64,000 bases of DNA from assembly GCF_001592745.1 (NCBI RefSeq), contig NZ_LUKD01000008.1, forward strand, positions 237,491-301,490. Direction: 5' to 3'. A program made the translations under genes and the position numbers. Source of the stretch: Bdellovibrio bacteriovorus (GTDB lineage: Bacteria > Bdellovibrionota > Bdellovibrionia > Bdellovibrionales > Bdellovibrionaceae). Shown here in pieces: positions 35,318-43,746 of this stretch (within the stretch, counting starts at the first letter, position 1; each line of letters starts with the position of its first letter). Below the pieces are notes generated by a model. It was not told the DNA's origin, did not search any database, and was given only the letters and a program-made list of their open reading frames with translations.

Positions 35318-35971
35318 ATCCTGAATTTTATTTGACGGGTAGACATGAAATCCCGGATGAAAATTCAAAATGGCAATCGCCATGGCCTTGGCAATATCGC
35401 TGGCTTTGATTGCGCGGTATTTTTTCAGCGGTCCGACCAAAAGTGGATTCAGGTAAGGACTTAATTTTTGCGCGATGTCTTCTCCCGCACGAGGCTCTTT
35501 TCGATCACCTAAAATCAATGAGGGTCTGAACACCTCGATCTGCGGAATTTTCAGCTTACGCAGATCATTTTCCATTTCGCCTTTCACGCGATTGTAAAAA
35601 ACCGACGAATTTGCATCCGCGCCCATGGCAGAAACGACTAAGAACTTCTGCGCTCCGACTTTTTCTGCGACCTTTGCGAATTCAACGACGTAATCGTGAT
35701 CCACTTTGCGAAAAGCCTCTTGGCTGCCGGCTTTTTTGATCGTGCTTCCCAAGCAGCAGACAAAGATATCGGCTTTTAAAACCGAGTCATAATCTTTCAA
35801 TTTATTAAAATCTAAAAGAATGTTTTCGATACCGGCAGGAAGCCGACCCAGAGGCGAGCGAGTGACCGCTTTCACAGAAGAGATTTCATCAAGAAGCCCT
35901 AAAAGCACAAGGAGCTCGTGTCCCACGAGCCCCGATGCGCCAACCATACATACACTGGCAGGATAATTCAT
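35300..35971 (-). CDS. NAD(P)-binding protein, atypical SDR (HIM1/YwnB-like)
   Basis: This 223-residue Rossmann-fold protein has the nucleotide loop VGASGLVGHELL at residues about 10-21 and a typical second half (LVVSAMGADANSS, FYNRVKGEMENDL, VFRPSLILGDR). It resembles small atypical short-chain dehydrogenases in which Ser and YxxxK (YNRVK) are kept. The substrate is unknown; some relatives sense redox state. Its ATG overlaps the stop codon of the upstream L,D-transpeptidase gene (TAATG), so translation is coupled, though a functional link is not evident. Confidence 0.8.
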   Translation of the reverse strand: MNYPASVCMVGASGLVGHELLVLLGLLDEISSVKAVTRSPLGRLPAGIENILLDFNKLKDYDSVLKADIFVCCLGSTIKKAGSQEAFRKVDHDYVVEFAKVAEKVGAQKFLVVSAMGADANSSVFYNRVKGEMENDLRKLKIPQIEVFRPSLILGDRKEPRAGEDIAQKLSPYLNPLLVGPLKKYRAIKASDIAKAMAIAILNFHPGFHVYPSNKIQDIADQK

Positions 35972-37518
35972 TAGTTCCCTCTAGGTCCTCCGTTATCCTG
36001 TTCAGCTTGGTATTGGATCTCTGGAGGATTGTGTGCTCCAGTTGTTGCTAAGAACTCTGGAACTGTCGTTCTAAAATCAGCAAGACCGCTAACTTTGATC
36101 ACGCCTTTTGTAAGACGAGAATCAGGGTGAGCGTAATCTACAAAACGACCTTCGTCCACTAGGAAGTAACCACGGAAGTTTGTTTTGTAAGCGTCTTCTT
36201 TTTTACCAGAGTCGATTCTGTAGCGGTCACCACTCTTACCGGAAGCTGCACCACGACCGTAGTTCAAGCCCATTGCATTCGGGTATTGATCAATCGCGTA
36301 CTGACCAGCTTCAATCAAGTTGTGGTCAGGAATAACCTGAATAGCTTTTTCGATGATCGTTTTTGCGTCCGCAGTCAAACCGCCGCTTTGTTGAGCGCCA
36401 TTCGTCAACAAGATGTAATCCCAATTACCTGGTCTTTCATACTTGTCAGCATAGCGTGGAAGTGGCTGCACTTTCTTTTTAAAGAAGCCAGATACGATTT
36501 CTTTTTCACGAGTCGACTCACGAGCATAAACACGATAGATGTCTGTACCCACTGGCAACAAGCTGCGCAGGTAGGCAATCGCACGGTTTTCAAGACGAGT
36601 ACAACCAGAAGAACCAGGGTTCGAGAATAAGTTCATGAAGAATCCACGAGTCAACTCGATAGTTTCAGAACCATCTTTACCCCAACCAATAGTTCCATGC
36701 ATCCATTGGTAGTTCATACCATTTGTTTCATCTGCCGGAGTCACCTTTGCCGCATACCAACCGAAAGCACCATAGATGGTTTTTTCGCCACGAGCATCGT
36801 CCACCATCCACTTGCGTGAATTGACGATTTTAGAAACGCCATCGGTGATGGGTTTTGGAATTGTTTTTAAGTCCTGACCAGCACGATACCAGTGAGGATA
36901 GTGAGCCATACCGTCTTGATAGAATTTAATCCATTCAGAGATGCGTGAATGTCCTAGCCAGGTTTTAAAAGCATGCGGATCTTCTTTCGTTCCTTCTTCA
37001 GGACGGCCGACGACCATCTCTGTTTCCATCACAAGTTTGTGCGGGCAGTTCGGAGTTTCCGTGCAGCGCTCGTAAACACGCGTGATTTCCGTTGCCACGT
37101 TTTGAATAACAAAGTATTTGGAAGCGGCTGTTAGCAACTGCTTTTCTGAAAGATAGTCTTTAGAAACAAAAAGTTCGGGAGCGATATCTGCTTTAACAGA
37201 GGCCGATTTGATGATCTTGATTTGCACCAAAGGTGTTGCTTCATTTAATAGATCATAAATTTCCACTTCATCATTAATGGAAAGTTTGCCGACGATATTG
37301 TTGCCAGATGTCGCATTGCTACTGCGGACATTCAGGCTGTCAGCGGAAATGAAGTAACGTTGACCCACTCTGAGTTTGGATTTTTCCATTCCAACTGCGG
37401 CGGCATTGGCAGACTGAGTTTGCTCTGTTAATGCTTGCGCCTGACTGATCATCGGCGAAGTGGCAATTAACACGCTTAAAACTGCTGAGCACAATCTGCG
37501 AGTCGTGGATTTTGTCAT
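35971..37518 (-). CDS. L,D-transpeptidase, secreted, with SH3-like domain
   Basis: This 515-residue exported protein starts at the ATG at 37518, after GGAGG, with a signal peptide ending near ISQAQA. An SH3-like segment (GQRYFISADSLNVRS to VEIYDL) comes next. The YkuD catalytic domain has MHGTIGWGKDG and the Cys motif PGSSGCTRLENRA, with the nucleophile in SSGC. Such enzymes make or exchange 3-3 crosslinks, or attach molecules, in peptidoglycan. Bdellovibrio uses L,D-transpeptidases both on its own and on its prey's wall (established), but which applies here is unknown. The gene is followed by an NAD(P)-binding protein gene. Confidence 0.88.
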   Translation of the reverse strand: MTKSTTRRLCSAVLSVLIATSPMISQAQALTEQTQSANAAAVGMEKSKLRVGQRYFISADSLNVRSSNATSGNNIVGKLSINDEVEIYDLLNEATPLVQIKIIKSASVKADIAPELFVSKDYLSEKQLLTAASKYFVIQNVATEITRVYERCTETPNCPHKLVMETEMVVGRPEEGTKEDPHAFKTWLGHSRISEWIKFYQDGMAHYPHWYRAGQDLKTIPKPITDGVSKIVNSRKWMVDDARGEKTIYGAFGWYAAKVTPADETNGMNYQWMHGTIGWGKDGSETIELTRGFFMNLFSNPGSSGCTRLENRAIAYLRSLLPVGTDIYRVYARESTREKEIVSGFFKKKVQPLPRYADKYERPGNWDYILLTNGAQQSGGLTADAKTIIEKAIQVIPDHNLIEAGQYAIDQYPNAMGLNYGRGAASGKSGDRYRIDSGKKEDAYKTNFRGYFLVDEGRFVDYAHPDSRLTKGVIKVSGLADFRTTVPEFLATTGAHNPPEIQYQAEQDNGGPRGN

Positions 37519-37650
37519 GATACGTCCTCCGTACACTTTTCAATTAAACCTTTGTCATTGACTCAAACAGTTTTAGCAAGAAGCGTGACAGGCTCTAGAC
37601 CTCCGGTATTTTTTAATGTGCTTAAAATCAGCGTCGATGTTTTTTGCACA

Positions 37651-37667
37651 GTGCCCAAAGTGGGCAC
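37651..37667 (+). promoter_or_regulatory. Hairpin just before ribosome site
   Basis: GTGCCCA-AAG-TGGGCAC is a perfect 7-bp hairpin 3 bases before the GGGAGG ribosome site of the next gene. It could affect translation initiation or mRNA stability. Confidence 0.4.
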
Positions 37668-37680
37668 GCAGGGAGGCTTC

Positions 37681-39309
37681 ATGACCAAGATATTCTTACT
37701 TCTTCTATTAATATGTTCAGGCACTGCTTATGCCCAATACGATACAAAGTGGAGGATCACCAAACCATACTGGACGACGCAAGATGAAGAAAGATTCGGA
37801 GAATTCATTTCCTATATAGGGGCTGCTGTGAATCGACGTGAGTGTGGAACCGTCGATTCCTGCTTAAAAAATCCGCTAGCAAATCCCTATGCCGGCACCG
37901 ACCCTGAAGAGTTGAAACTCTTCGCAGATTGTGCCGATCTGCCTTACTATTTGCGCGCTTATTTCGCTTGGAAAAACGGTTTACCGATGTCCGTTCAGGA
38001 TGACATGGCTCCGCGGGAACCAAATGATAAAAAAGATGTTCGCTACACCAAATTTGGCAACTACGTAAAGTCACGTTATGACATTGTCGCTGGAAGATGG
38101 CGCGGTATTAATGCGGTGGATGTATTAAATGAGGCGATCATCGATAAAACCTACACAGCCTCTTTTCGAGTCATGGGTACGGAGGACCGCGGTCTCTTCA
38201 CAGATTTTTATCCCGTCAAATTAGGCCGGGATAGCATTCGTCCCGGGACGGTGATCTACGATCCCAACGGACATGTCGCCATCATTTATCGTGTCAGTGA
38301 TGATGGCCGTATTTATTATATCGATTCGCATCCGGACAACACTTTGACTTCAGGCATGTACACGCCCAAGTTTGTACGAAGCACTCCGTTTCAGGGGGCA
38401 GGGTTTAAAAATTTCAGGCCCCTCGCGCTTGTTAATGCTAAGTTAAATTCAAGTGGTGAATATATTGGTGGCAGAATCGTCGGCGCACCGAATAGCTCCT
38501 TGCCTCTTTTTAGTGTTGAGCAGTTTTATGGAAATCAGCCGGATCCCGCGGGTGATTGGCAGAAAGGGCAGTTTTTATTTCACGGAATGGCCTTTCCTTA
38601 TTACGACTATCTCCGGTTAGTGATGGCGCGCGGTGATCTAAAAATTGATCCTCTGGTCGACATGCAACAGAACCTTGTCGATATCTGCACAACACTGAAG
38701 GATCGAGTGACCGCGGTGGCCACCGCGATCAAAGCGGGCATTGATATGAAGGAGCACCCGGAACGTCTTCCTCAGAATATCTACGGCACAGATGGAGAAT
38801 GGGAAACTTATGCAACGCCCGCACGTGATGCACGCTTAAAGGTGGCGTTTATGGATTTACTTCTGCAAACAAAGCAGCTGATTGCAAGGCAAAGAAGTGG
38901 CGACCCGATGATAGTTTATTCGGGAACAAATCTTCCCGCAGATATGCTTCAAGTTTATTATCGAGAGGCGGGAGCTTGTCAGTTCTCTTATGCAAACTCA
39001 TCTGGAACACAGATTCCTCTGAATTTAGAAGTCGCACGACATCGTCTTTTTGATTTAAGTTTTGACCCATATCACTGTGTCGAGCTTCGCTGGGGCGCTG
39101 CCAGCCCCCAAGAACTCGCCAGTTGCCTAGATACACCCGTGAAAAGAGAGTGGTACAGCCGTGAAAGATGGCTTCGCTATCAGTGGGAACGCCGCTATGA
39201 TGCACGCATGGATTATTCATTGGAAGAATTGGACGGCCCTAAACCCGGTGCTGGAATCGCGGCTCCGCCTGACGTGGATGTGGTCCGGTTTTTAACTTAT
39301 GGCCGCTAA
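37681..39309 (+). CDS. Secreted protein, possible NlpC/CHAP-like fold
   Basis: This 542-residue exported protein has a signal peptide (IFLLLLLICSGTAYA); the ATG at 37681 follows GGGAGG, and earlier starts have neither. In the N-terminal half, a Cys in FADCADLPYYLRAYFAW, then PGTVIYDPNGHVAIIYRV and a Asp-bearing strand (YYIDSHP), recall the Cys-His-Asp order of papain-like NlpC/P60 or CHAP enzymes that cut peptidoglycan peptides. This is a motif-level guess. The C-terminal half (about 270-542) is unrecognised and helical. It is divergent from one L,D-transpeptidase gene and just before another, which supports a cell-wall role. Confidence 0.65.
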   Translation: MTKIFLLLLLICSGTAYAQYDTKWRITKPYWTTQDEERFGEFISYIGAAVNRRECGTVDSCLKNPLANPYAGTDPEELKLFADCADLPYYLRAYFAWKNGLPMSVQDDMAPREPNDKKDVRYTKFGNYVKSRYDIVAGRWRGINAVDVLNEAIIDKTYTASFRVMGTEDRGLFTDFYPVKLGRDSIRPGTVIYDPNGHVAIIYRVSDDGRIYYIDSHPDNTLTSGMYTPKFVRSTPFQGAGFKNFRPLALVNAKLNSSGEYIGGRIVGAPNSSLPLFSVEQFYGNQPDPAGDWQKGQFLFHGMAFPYYDYLRLVMARGDLKIDPLVDMQQNLVDICTTLKDRVTAVATAIKAGIDMKEHPERLPQNIYGTDGEWETYATPARDARLKVAFMDLLLQTKQLIARQRSGDPMIVYSGTNLPADMLQVYYREAGACQFSYANSSGTQIPLNLEVARHRLFDLSFDPYHCVELRWGAASPQELASCLDTPVKREWYSRERWLRYQWERRYDARMDYSLEELDGPKPGAGIAAPPDVDVVRFLTYGR

Positions 39310-39337
39310 ATATCCTTCGTCTCATATTGAAACACCG

Positions 39338-39362
39338 GTGACGCTTTAGGGATGCTGTCAAA
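39338..39362 (+). promoter_or_regulatory. Motif shared with region before the repeat lipoprotein
   Basis: GTGACGCTTTAGGGATG here matches GTGACACTTTAGGGGATG at 5238-5255 with one change and one indel. Both precede genes for exported proteins (84 and 154 bases before the start codons). It may be part of a promoter or a binding site. Confidence 0.3.
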
Positions 39363-39445
39363 ACTTTGTGCGTTCCACACGTCCCCAGAACCTTCTTCGA
39401 TCTGGCATCTTACTTGTAAGTAAGGCTTTATCGAAGAGGGTTTAT

Positions 39446-41134
39446 ATGAAGATGATGAGAATACTTCCGAAGTCTTTTGTTTTGGGCATGAGTCTAATCG
39501 CCATTGCACCGCAATTGACGTGGGCGCAAAGCCAGACGGCTTATATTCAAGATCAAGTGACCCGCGCTCGTACAAATCCAATTATCAATCCTAAATGGGG
39601 AAGCTTTCTTCTTCGCACAGATCGTTTAGATAAACTTTATTCTTTACGTGGTTATCAATCTATTTGGGTCGACTCTACGGGAACGCCTAATGCGATGGTA
39701 AACACTTTAAAAAATATTCTTTTGAGCGCCGACCGACACGGTTTGAATCCCGCTGACTATTGGGATGCGCAAATCGAAAAAGGTTATCAAGCGACGATGA
39801 AAAATCCTGGCGTGCAGTGGATTACGTTTGAGCTTTTGGCCTCCGAGGCTTTGGTTCGTTACGTGACTCATCTTTCAACAGGTCGTTTTGATCCTGAACT
39901 TATTGATACAGACATTAAATTTAAGAAAAAAGAGTTCACAGAGTTTCAAGAATTGAATGCGGCGATCTCTTATGGACCGGCTTCTTTGGCGGCGAACTTA
40001 GAAAACTTCGCGCCCACACATCCTCGTTATAAAGATTTGCTTTCGATTTTATCGACTTTGAAAACGCAGAAAAACAGTGGCGGGTGGGCGACGATCAATT
40101 CACCGGGCTTTGCCTTAAAGCTGGGGGTCACTGATCCAGTGATCAGCCAGTTGCGCGCGCGTTTGAATCAATTGGGGTATTCCATCTCCAATAATGGTGG
40201 CAATACATTCGATAGCGAATTTGATACAGTTCTTAGAAAGTTTCAAGCGGCGAACGGTTTAACTTCGGATGGGATTATCGGGACGCGCTCGGAAGTATTA
40301 AGAGCGTTGAACTTCACGCCATCGCAAAGAATAGCGCAAGTGGAAGCGAATATGGAAAAGCTTCGTTGGCTGCCTAAAAACTTGGAAACGCGCCATATCT
40401 TTGTCAACTTGGCGACAGCAGAGTTCCGTCTTTTTGATGAGACCGGAAGAGTCTTTTATTTTAACACCGTGAATGGCCAAGCCTTCCGTCGCACGCCTTC
40501 GATGCGGGACCAAATCACTTTCGTGAACTTAAATCCTTATTGGACGGTTCCCCGCAGTATCGCGATTCGCGACAAGCTGCCATTGCTGAAGCAAGATCGC
40601 AATTATTTGCAAAAGCACAATATGATTCTGATCGAAGAAGCGACCGACGAAGAAGTGGATCCTTCAACGATCGACTGGAAAAACATGACGGCTCGTAACT
40701 TCGTCTATTACATCCGTCAATTACCAGGACCGGAGAATGCGTTGGGTGTTGTGAAATTCCCATTGCAAAATCCTTGGGCTATTTACATGCATGATACGAA
40801 CGAAAAAAATCTTTTCGCAGAAAGCAAACGTCATCGCAGCTCGGGTTGTGTGCGTTTAGAGCAACCGTTAGAGCTGGCGGCGTACCTTCTGCAAGATCAA
40901 CCGGGCTGGAGTCTTTATGACATCCAAAACTATGTACCGTTGAACGACAATTACATCCCCGGTGAGATCGACAAGAAAGTGACTTTGAAAAAGCCGATGC
41001 CCGTTTACTTCATGTACCTGACGGTTGAAAAAGGTGAAGACGGTTCGATGCGCTTTATCGACGATGTCTACGGACAGGACACTCGCGTGAGTAAAGCCAT
41101 TTCCAATAAACGTTCTGGCGATGAGCTGTTCTAA
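39446..41134 (+). CDS. L,D-transpeptidase, LdtD/YcbB type
   Basis: This 562-residue exported enzyme starts at ATG 39446, after GAAGAGGG, with a signal peptide ending near WAQS. The layout is of the LdtD (YcbB) kind: an N-terminal scaffold domain (residues about 40-220), a peptidoglycan-binding module (LRARLNQLGYSISNNG to LTSDGIIGTRS, about 240-295), then the YkuD catalytic domain with YMHDT and HRSSGCVRLEQP containing the nucleophile Cys. It would form 3-3 crosslinks in the periplasm. Two short secreted-protein genes follow closely (12 and 15 bases), so it heads a probable operon. Confidence 0.93.
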   Translation: MKMMRILPKSFVLGMSLIAIAPQLTWAQSQTAYIQDQVTRARTNPIINPKWGSFLLRTDRLDKLYSLRGYQSIWVDSTGTPNAMVNTLKNILLSADRHGLNPADYWDAQIEKGYQATMKNPGVQWITFELLASEALVRYVTHLSTGRFDPELIDTDIKFKKKEFTEFQELNAAISYGPASLAANLENFAPTHPRYKDLLSILSTLKTQKNSGGWATINSPGFALKLGVTDPVISQLRARLNQLGYSISNNGGNTFDSEFDTVLRKFQAANGLTSDGIIGTRSEVLRALNFTPSQRIAQVEANMEKLRWLPKNLETRHIFVNLATAEFRLFDETGRVFYFNTVNGQAFRRTPSMRDQITFVNLNPYWTVPRSIAIRDKLPLLKQDRNYLQKHNMILIEEATDEEVDPSTIDWKNMTARNFVYYIRQLPGPENALGVVKFPLQNPWAIYMHDTNEKNLFAESKRHRSSGCVRLEQPLELAAYLLQDQPGWSLYDIQNYVPLNDNYIPGEIDKKVTLKKPMPVYFMYLTVEKGEDGSMRFIDDVYGQDTRVSKAISNKRSGDELF

Positions 41135-41146
41135 GAGGAGAGAGTT

Positions 41147-42118
41147 ATGAAAAAGTGGTGGATCGCGATTTCGACATTGTTATTCGCAGGACTGGCTCAA
41201 GCTCAATCTATGGGTGCGATGCAGGTGAACGGCCAAGCGGGCAGTCAGCAGCTCTTTCAAAAAGTAAAAGCCGTGCGTTGCCAAGTTGGGCAAAGAGGCG
41301 CTTGTGATGCGGCGGTGTTTTTTGATTTGAATAAGCAGCAGGCTTTGAATCCCGGAACTTATGTCGTGGGCTTTGAGAACTCCATTTATCCGGAGCTTGT
41401 TACTGTGAATGCAGGACAGGTGACGAATCTCTATTTAGAACGCGTGAATGTACCATCGCAAGTGAAGGGTGCAAAAATCCGCGTCTACCGAGATTTTACG
41501 TCATTGGTAGAACAAAAAAAGATTTATCTCACAATGTTTATGATGAACCGTCACTTTTTCCGTTTGGATAAAGATAACTTCGGTGATCTTTATTTAGCGG
41601 GTCTGTGGGAACGTGACTTCGTTCAACGTTTTACTTACGAAGTATGTCCGAAAATAGATGCCTATGGTGAAGTGGCGAGCAGCGCTCGCACGATCTGTAA
41701 AGCTTGGAATTCAGCAAAAACTTCGAATGATTTACGAGACCTCTATAACTTTGCAAACGATGGTACATTTCAAGAAATGTGGGTCACATTTCCGGGCGAC
41801 GTGATCGCTTCGAAACACCCTCGTTATCTGGTTTCTGCGCCGATCACGGCAGGTGATTTTGTTGCTGTTTTTCCGGGTGTTTACAAGGTCCAGGCAGAAG
41901 GAAAAAATCAGACGGCGGTGACGGTGAAAACTGGTCAACTGTCCCAGAATGCCTCAAACTTTGGATTTTCATTGAACGCGGTTCGTTCTTTCATTAGCCT
42001 AGACGGTGAAGACTGTTCAACGGCGCGTACTTGGAAGACAGATTCTCGCTCTTATTGCACCAGCGATTCGGCTGAGGGTTGTGATCGTTCTTCTGCGGAG
42101 AGCTGCGAACCCATGTAA
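41147..42118 (+). CDS. Hypothetical exported protein
   Basis: This 323-residue protein has a signal peptide (WIAISTLLFAGLAQAQ) and an AGGAGAG ribosome site. The N-terminal part (about 40-115) looks like a small beta sandwich (NPGTYVVGFEN, VTVNAGQVTNLYLERV), a pattern reminiscent of PEGA-type domains. The same pattern recurs at about 225-270 (GDFVAVFPGVYKVQAEG, TAVTVKTGQLSQ). The C-terminus is Cys- and Ser-rich (EDCSTAR, SYCTSDSAEGCDRS, ESCEPM). It follows an LdtD-type gene in the same unit, which suggests an envelope role. Confidence 0.7.
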   Translation: MKKWWIAISTLLFAGLAQAQSMGAMQVNGQAGSQQLFQKVKAVRCQVGQRGACDAAVFFDLNKQQALNPGTYVVGFENSIYPELVTVNAGQVTNLYLERVNVPSQVKGAKIRVYRDFTSLVEQKKIYLTMFMMNRHFFRLDKDNFGDLYLAGLWERDFVQRFTYEVCPKIDAYGEVASSARTICKAWNSAKTSNDLRDLYNFANDGTFQEMWVTFPGDVIASKHPRYLVSAPITAGDFVAVFPGVYKVQAEGKNQTAVTVKTGQLSQNASNFGFSLNAVRSFISLDGEDCSTARTWKTDSRSYCTSDSAEGCDRSSAESCEPM

Positions 42119-42133
42119 TGGAAAAAGGTTTCA

Positions 42134-42721
42134 ATGCGATTTGTAGTAAGTTTTATTATTGCTCTTGGGCCTCAGGTTTTGTGGGCCCAAGGTATTAAGC
42201 CCGTTTCTGTTTCCTATGAAAATCTGATGCGTTGTTTTCCTGAGCTTCAGGATGAACAACTTTCCTTTAAAGTCGATCTCAATCGCCTGAAAGACATCTC
42301 TGACGAAAAATTCGTGACCTCACAATCGCAACTGCGTCAAAGAAAGATTCATTACTTGGATGCCGAGAAGCAGGCCATGAACTTGATCTTGCGCACCAAG
42401 TTCTCTGGCGCGAAGAAAATGGATACCGAGCTCACTTTGCAGCAAGTCGATGAAAAAGGCGTGGTGACCAATGTAGGTTTGACGGCGAATCAGCGCATCA
42501 ACCCCAAGCAGGACATCATCAACAACTTTTTGCTCAATGCGACGATCAAATCTGATGAGTATTCGTACAATGACACAAAGCTTAATGGAGTTATTGCCAC
42601 TTATAAGCGCAACTTCAAAGAAGTTGAGGAGTATGAACTCCACGACAAACCCAACAAGCGCTCTGTGAGCTGCGAGAAGCAAAAAGACTTAGGCATTATT
42701 TGCACTTGTTCCAAAAAATAA
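42134..42721 (+). CDS. Hypothetical exported protein
   Basis: This 195-residue protein has a short signal peptide (VVSFIIALGPQVLWAQ). The mature part is charged and mixed alpha/beta with three Cys in the last 25 residues (SCEKQ, IICTCSKK). No family is recognised. It lies 15 bases after the preceding exported-protein gene and uses an AAAGG-type ribosome site. It is the last gene of the cell-wall block; a separate promoter for zapA follows at once. Confidence 0.65.
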   Translation: MRFVVSFIIALGPQVLWAQGIKPVSVSYENLMRCFPELQDEQLSFKVDLNRLKDISDEKFVTSQSQLRQRKIHYLDAEKQAMNLILRTKFSGAKKMDTELTLQQVDEKGVVTNVGLTANQRINPKQDIINNFLLNATIKSDEYSYNDTKLNGVIATYKRNFKEVEEYELHDKPNKRSVSCEKQKDLGIICTCSKK

Positions 42722-42725
42722 TCTG

Positions 42726-42753
42726 TTGAATATCGGACCGATAGAGATATACT
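42726..42753 (+). promoter_or_regulatory. Probable zapA promoter
   Basis: TTGAAT (42726-42731) and TATACT (42748-42753) are 16 bases apart, about 90 bases before the zapA start. The spacer contains TATCGG-A-CCGATA, a perfect odd palindrome that may be an operator. Confidence 0.55.
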
Positions 42754-42841
42754 TTTTCTTGTGTTGATCTAGGATTTTTCTAGAAATTTAAAAGGTTTAG
42801 AACATCGGTACTAACAAGATTCTGCAGCTATTGAGGTGCTA

Positions 42842-43150
42842 GTGACATCTGATAAAAAAACCTACAATTTTCTAATTGCGGGTGTCCCTTACAAATTAAA
42901 AACCTCTCATGACGACGCCACAGTCGAAGAGCTCGTCACATTTGTAAACACTAAAATGAATCAGGCCATGTCAGTTACTAAAAACGGTTCTTACCAAAAC
43001 GCCGCTGTTTTGACAGCGATGAACTTGGCAGAAGAACTGATCCTTTTGAAAAGAAAAGCGCATCGTGAACTTGAAAAGTTGGAAGAAAAAGCGATGCAAC
43101 TTTCCGTTGAACTAGAAAATTCCAAGAACAACAAGGTTTTGAACAACTAA
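42842..43150 (+). CDS. zapA: Cell division protein ZapA
   Basis: ZapA binds FtsZ and crosslinks its filaments at the division ring. This 102-residue protein has the family pattern: an N-terminal beta-sheet domain (KKTYNFLIAGVPYKLKTSH), VEELVTFVNTKM, then a C-terminal coiled-coil helix (LAEELILLKRKAHRELEKLEEKA). The GTG at 42842 with GAGG is preferred; the GTG at 42836 is also in frame. It starts a housekeeping run with 5-formyl-THF cyclo-ligase directly after. In many proteobacteria 6S RNA lies between these two genes, but the gap here is only 26 bases. Confidence 0.88.
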   Translation: MTSDKKTYNFLIAGVPYKLKTSHDDATVEELVTFVNTKMNQAMSVTKNGSYQNAAVLTAMNLAEELILLKRKAHRELEKLEEKAMQLSVELENSKNNKVLNN

Positions 43151-43176
43151 CTTTGTTTTGATCTCTTGGAGTGTCC

Positions 43177-43740
43177 ATGTCGTTTCCTTGGAGCTCTAAA
43201 AAGGAATGTCGTTCCTTCTTTAAATCTCTTTGCGCTCGAGAGTTCGCGCAAGGTCTTGTTCAAAATCAACAGCAGCTTAATTCCGTTTTGCAGGATTTTT
43301 TAAAATCGCAAAGTGGAGTGTGGGGAGCTTATAGAGCTCTGCCAGAAGAAGCCCAGGTGGAAGAGGTCTTTCGTATCTCTCACCTGAAGTGGGCTTTTCC
43401 GCGGATGCGGGAGGGCCATCTGGAATTCTTTGATGCACACAAGTTTGTGCTGGGACCTTACGGAGTCCTGGAGCCTGCTCCAGATTCGCCCGCGCAAGAT
43501 CTCAAAGACATTCAAGGCCTGCTGATTCCCGGTTTAGTTTTTAATAAGAATGGCAATCGTCTGGGAAAGGGAAAGGGTTTTTATGACAAAACACTTTCTG
43601 CTTACCAGGGGATCAAAGTGGGCGTCTGTTTTAACTTTCAAGTGACAGTAGACCCGATCCCGACCGAAGCCCACGATGTGATCATGGATTATTTGATCAC
43701 AGAGACTGGTGTGGTCGATTGCAGGAAGTATCAGGAGTAA
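43177..43740 (+). CDS. 5-formyltetrahydrofolate cyclo-ligase
   Basis: This 187-residue cytoplasmic enzyme uses ATP to convert 5-formyl-THF to 5,10-methenyl-THF, recovering folate. The C-terminal signature LIPGLVFNKNGNRLGKGKGFYDKTL (shown here in parts: LIPGLVFN, RLGKGKGFYD) is clear. The N-terminal SKKECRSFFKSL segment matches the family's ATP-binding Arg/Lys region. The ATG at 43177 has TTGGAG before it. It lies between zapA and an RNase Y-like gene; zapA-cyclo-ligase pairing is widespread. The family is called fau or ygfA in enteric bacteria. Confidence 0.9.
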   Translation: MSFPWSSKKECRSFFKSLCAREFAQGLVQNQQQLNSVLQDFLKSQSGVWGAYRALPEEAQVEEVFRISHLKWAFPRMREGHLEFFDAHKFVLGPYGVLEPAPDSPAQDLKDIQGLLIPGLVFNKNGNRLGKGKGFYDKTLSAYQGIKVGVCFNFQVTVDPIPTEAHDVIMDYLITETGVVDCRKYQE

Positions 43741-43746
43741 AGAATC

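Noticed and set aside
37552..37680. N-terminal extension of the NlpC/CHAP-like protein
   Set aside because: A strong GGGAGG site and a signal peptide mark the ATG at 37681.
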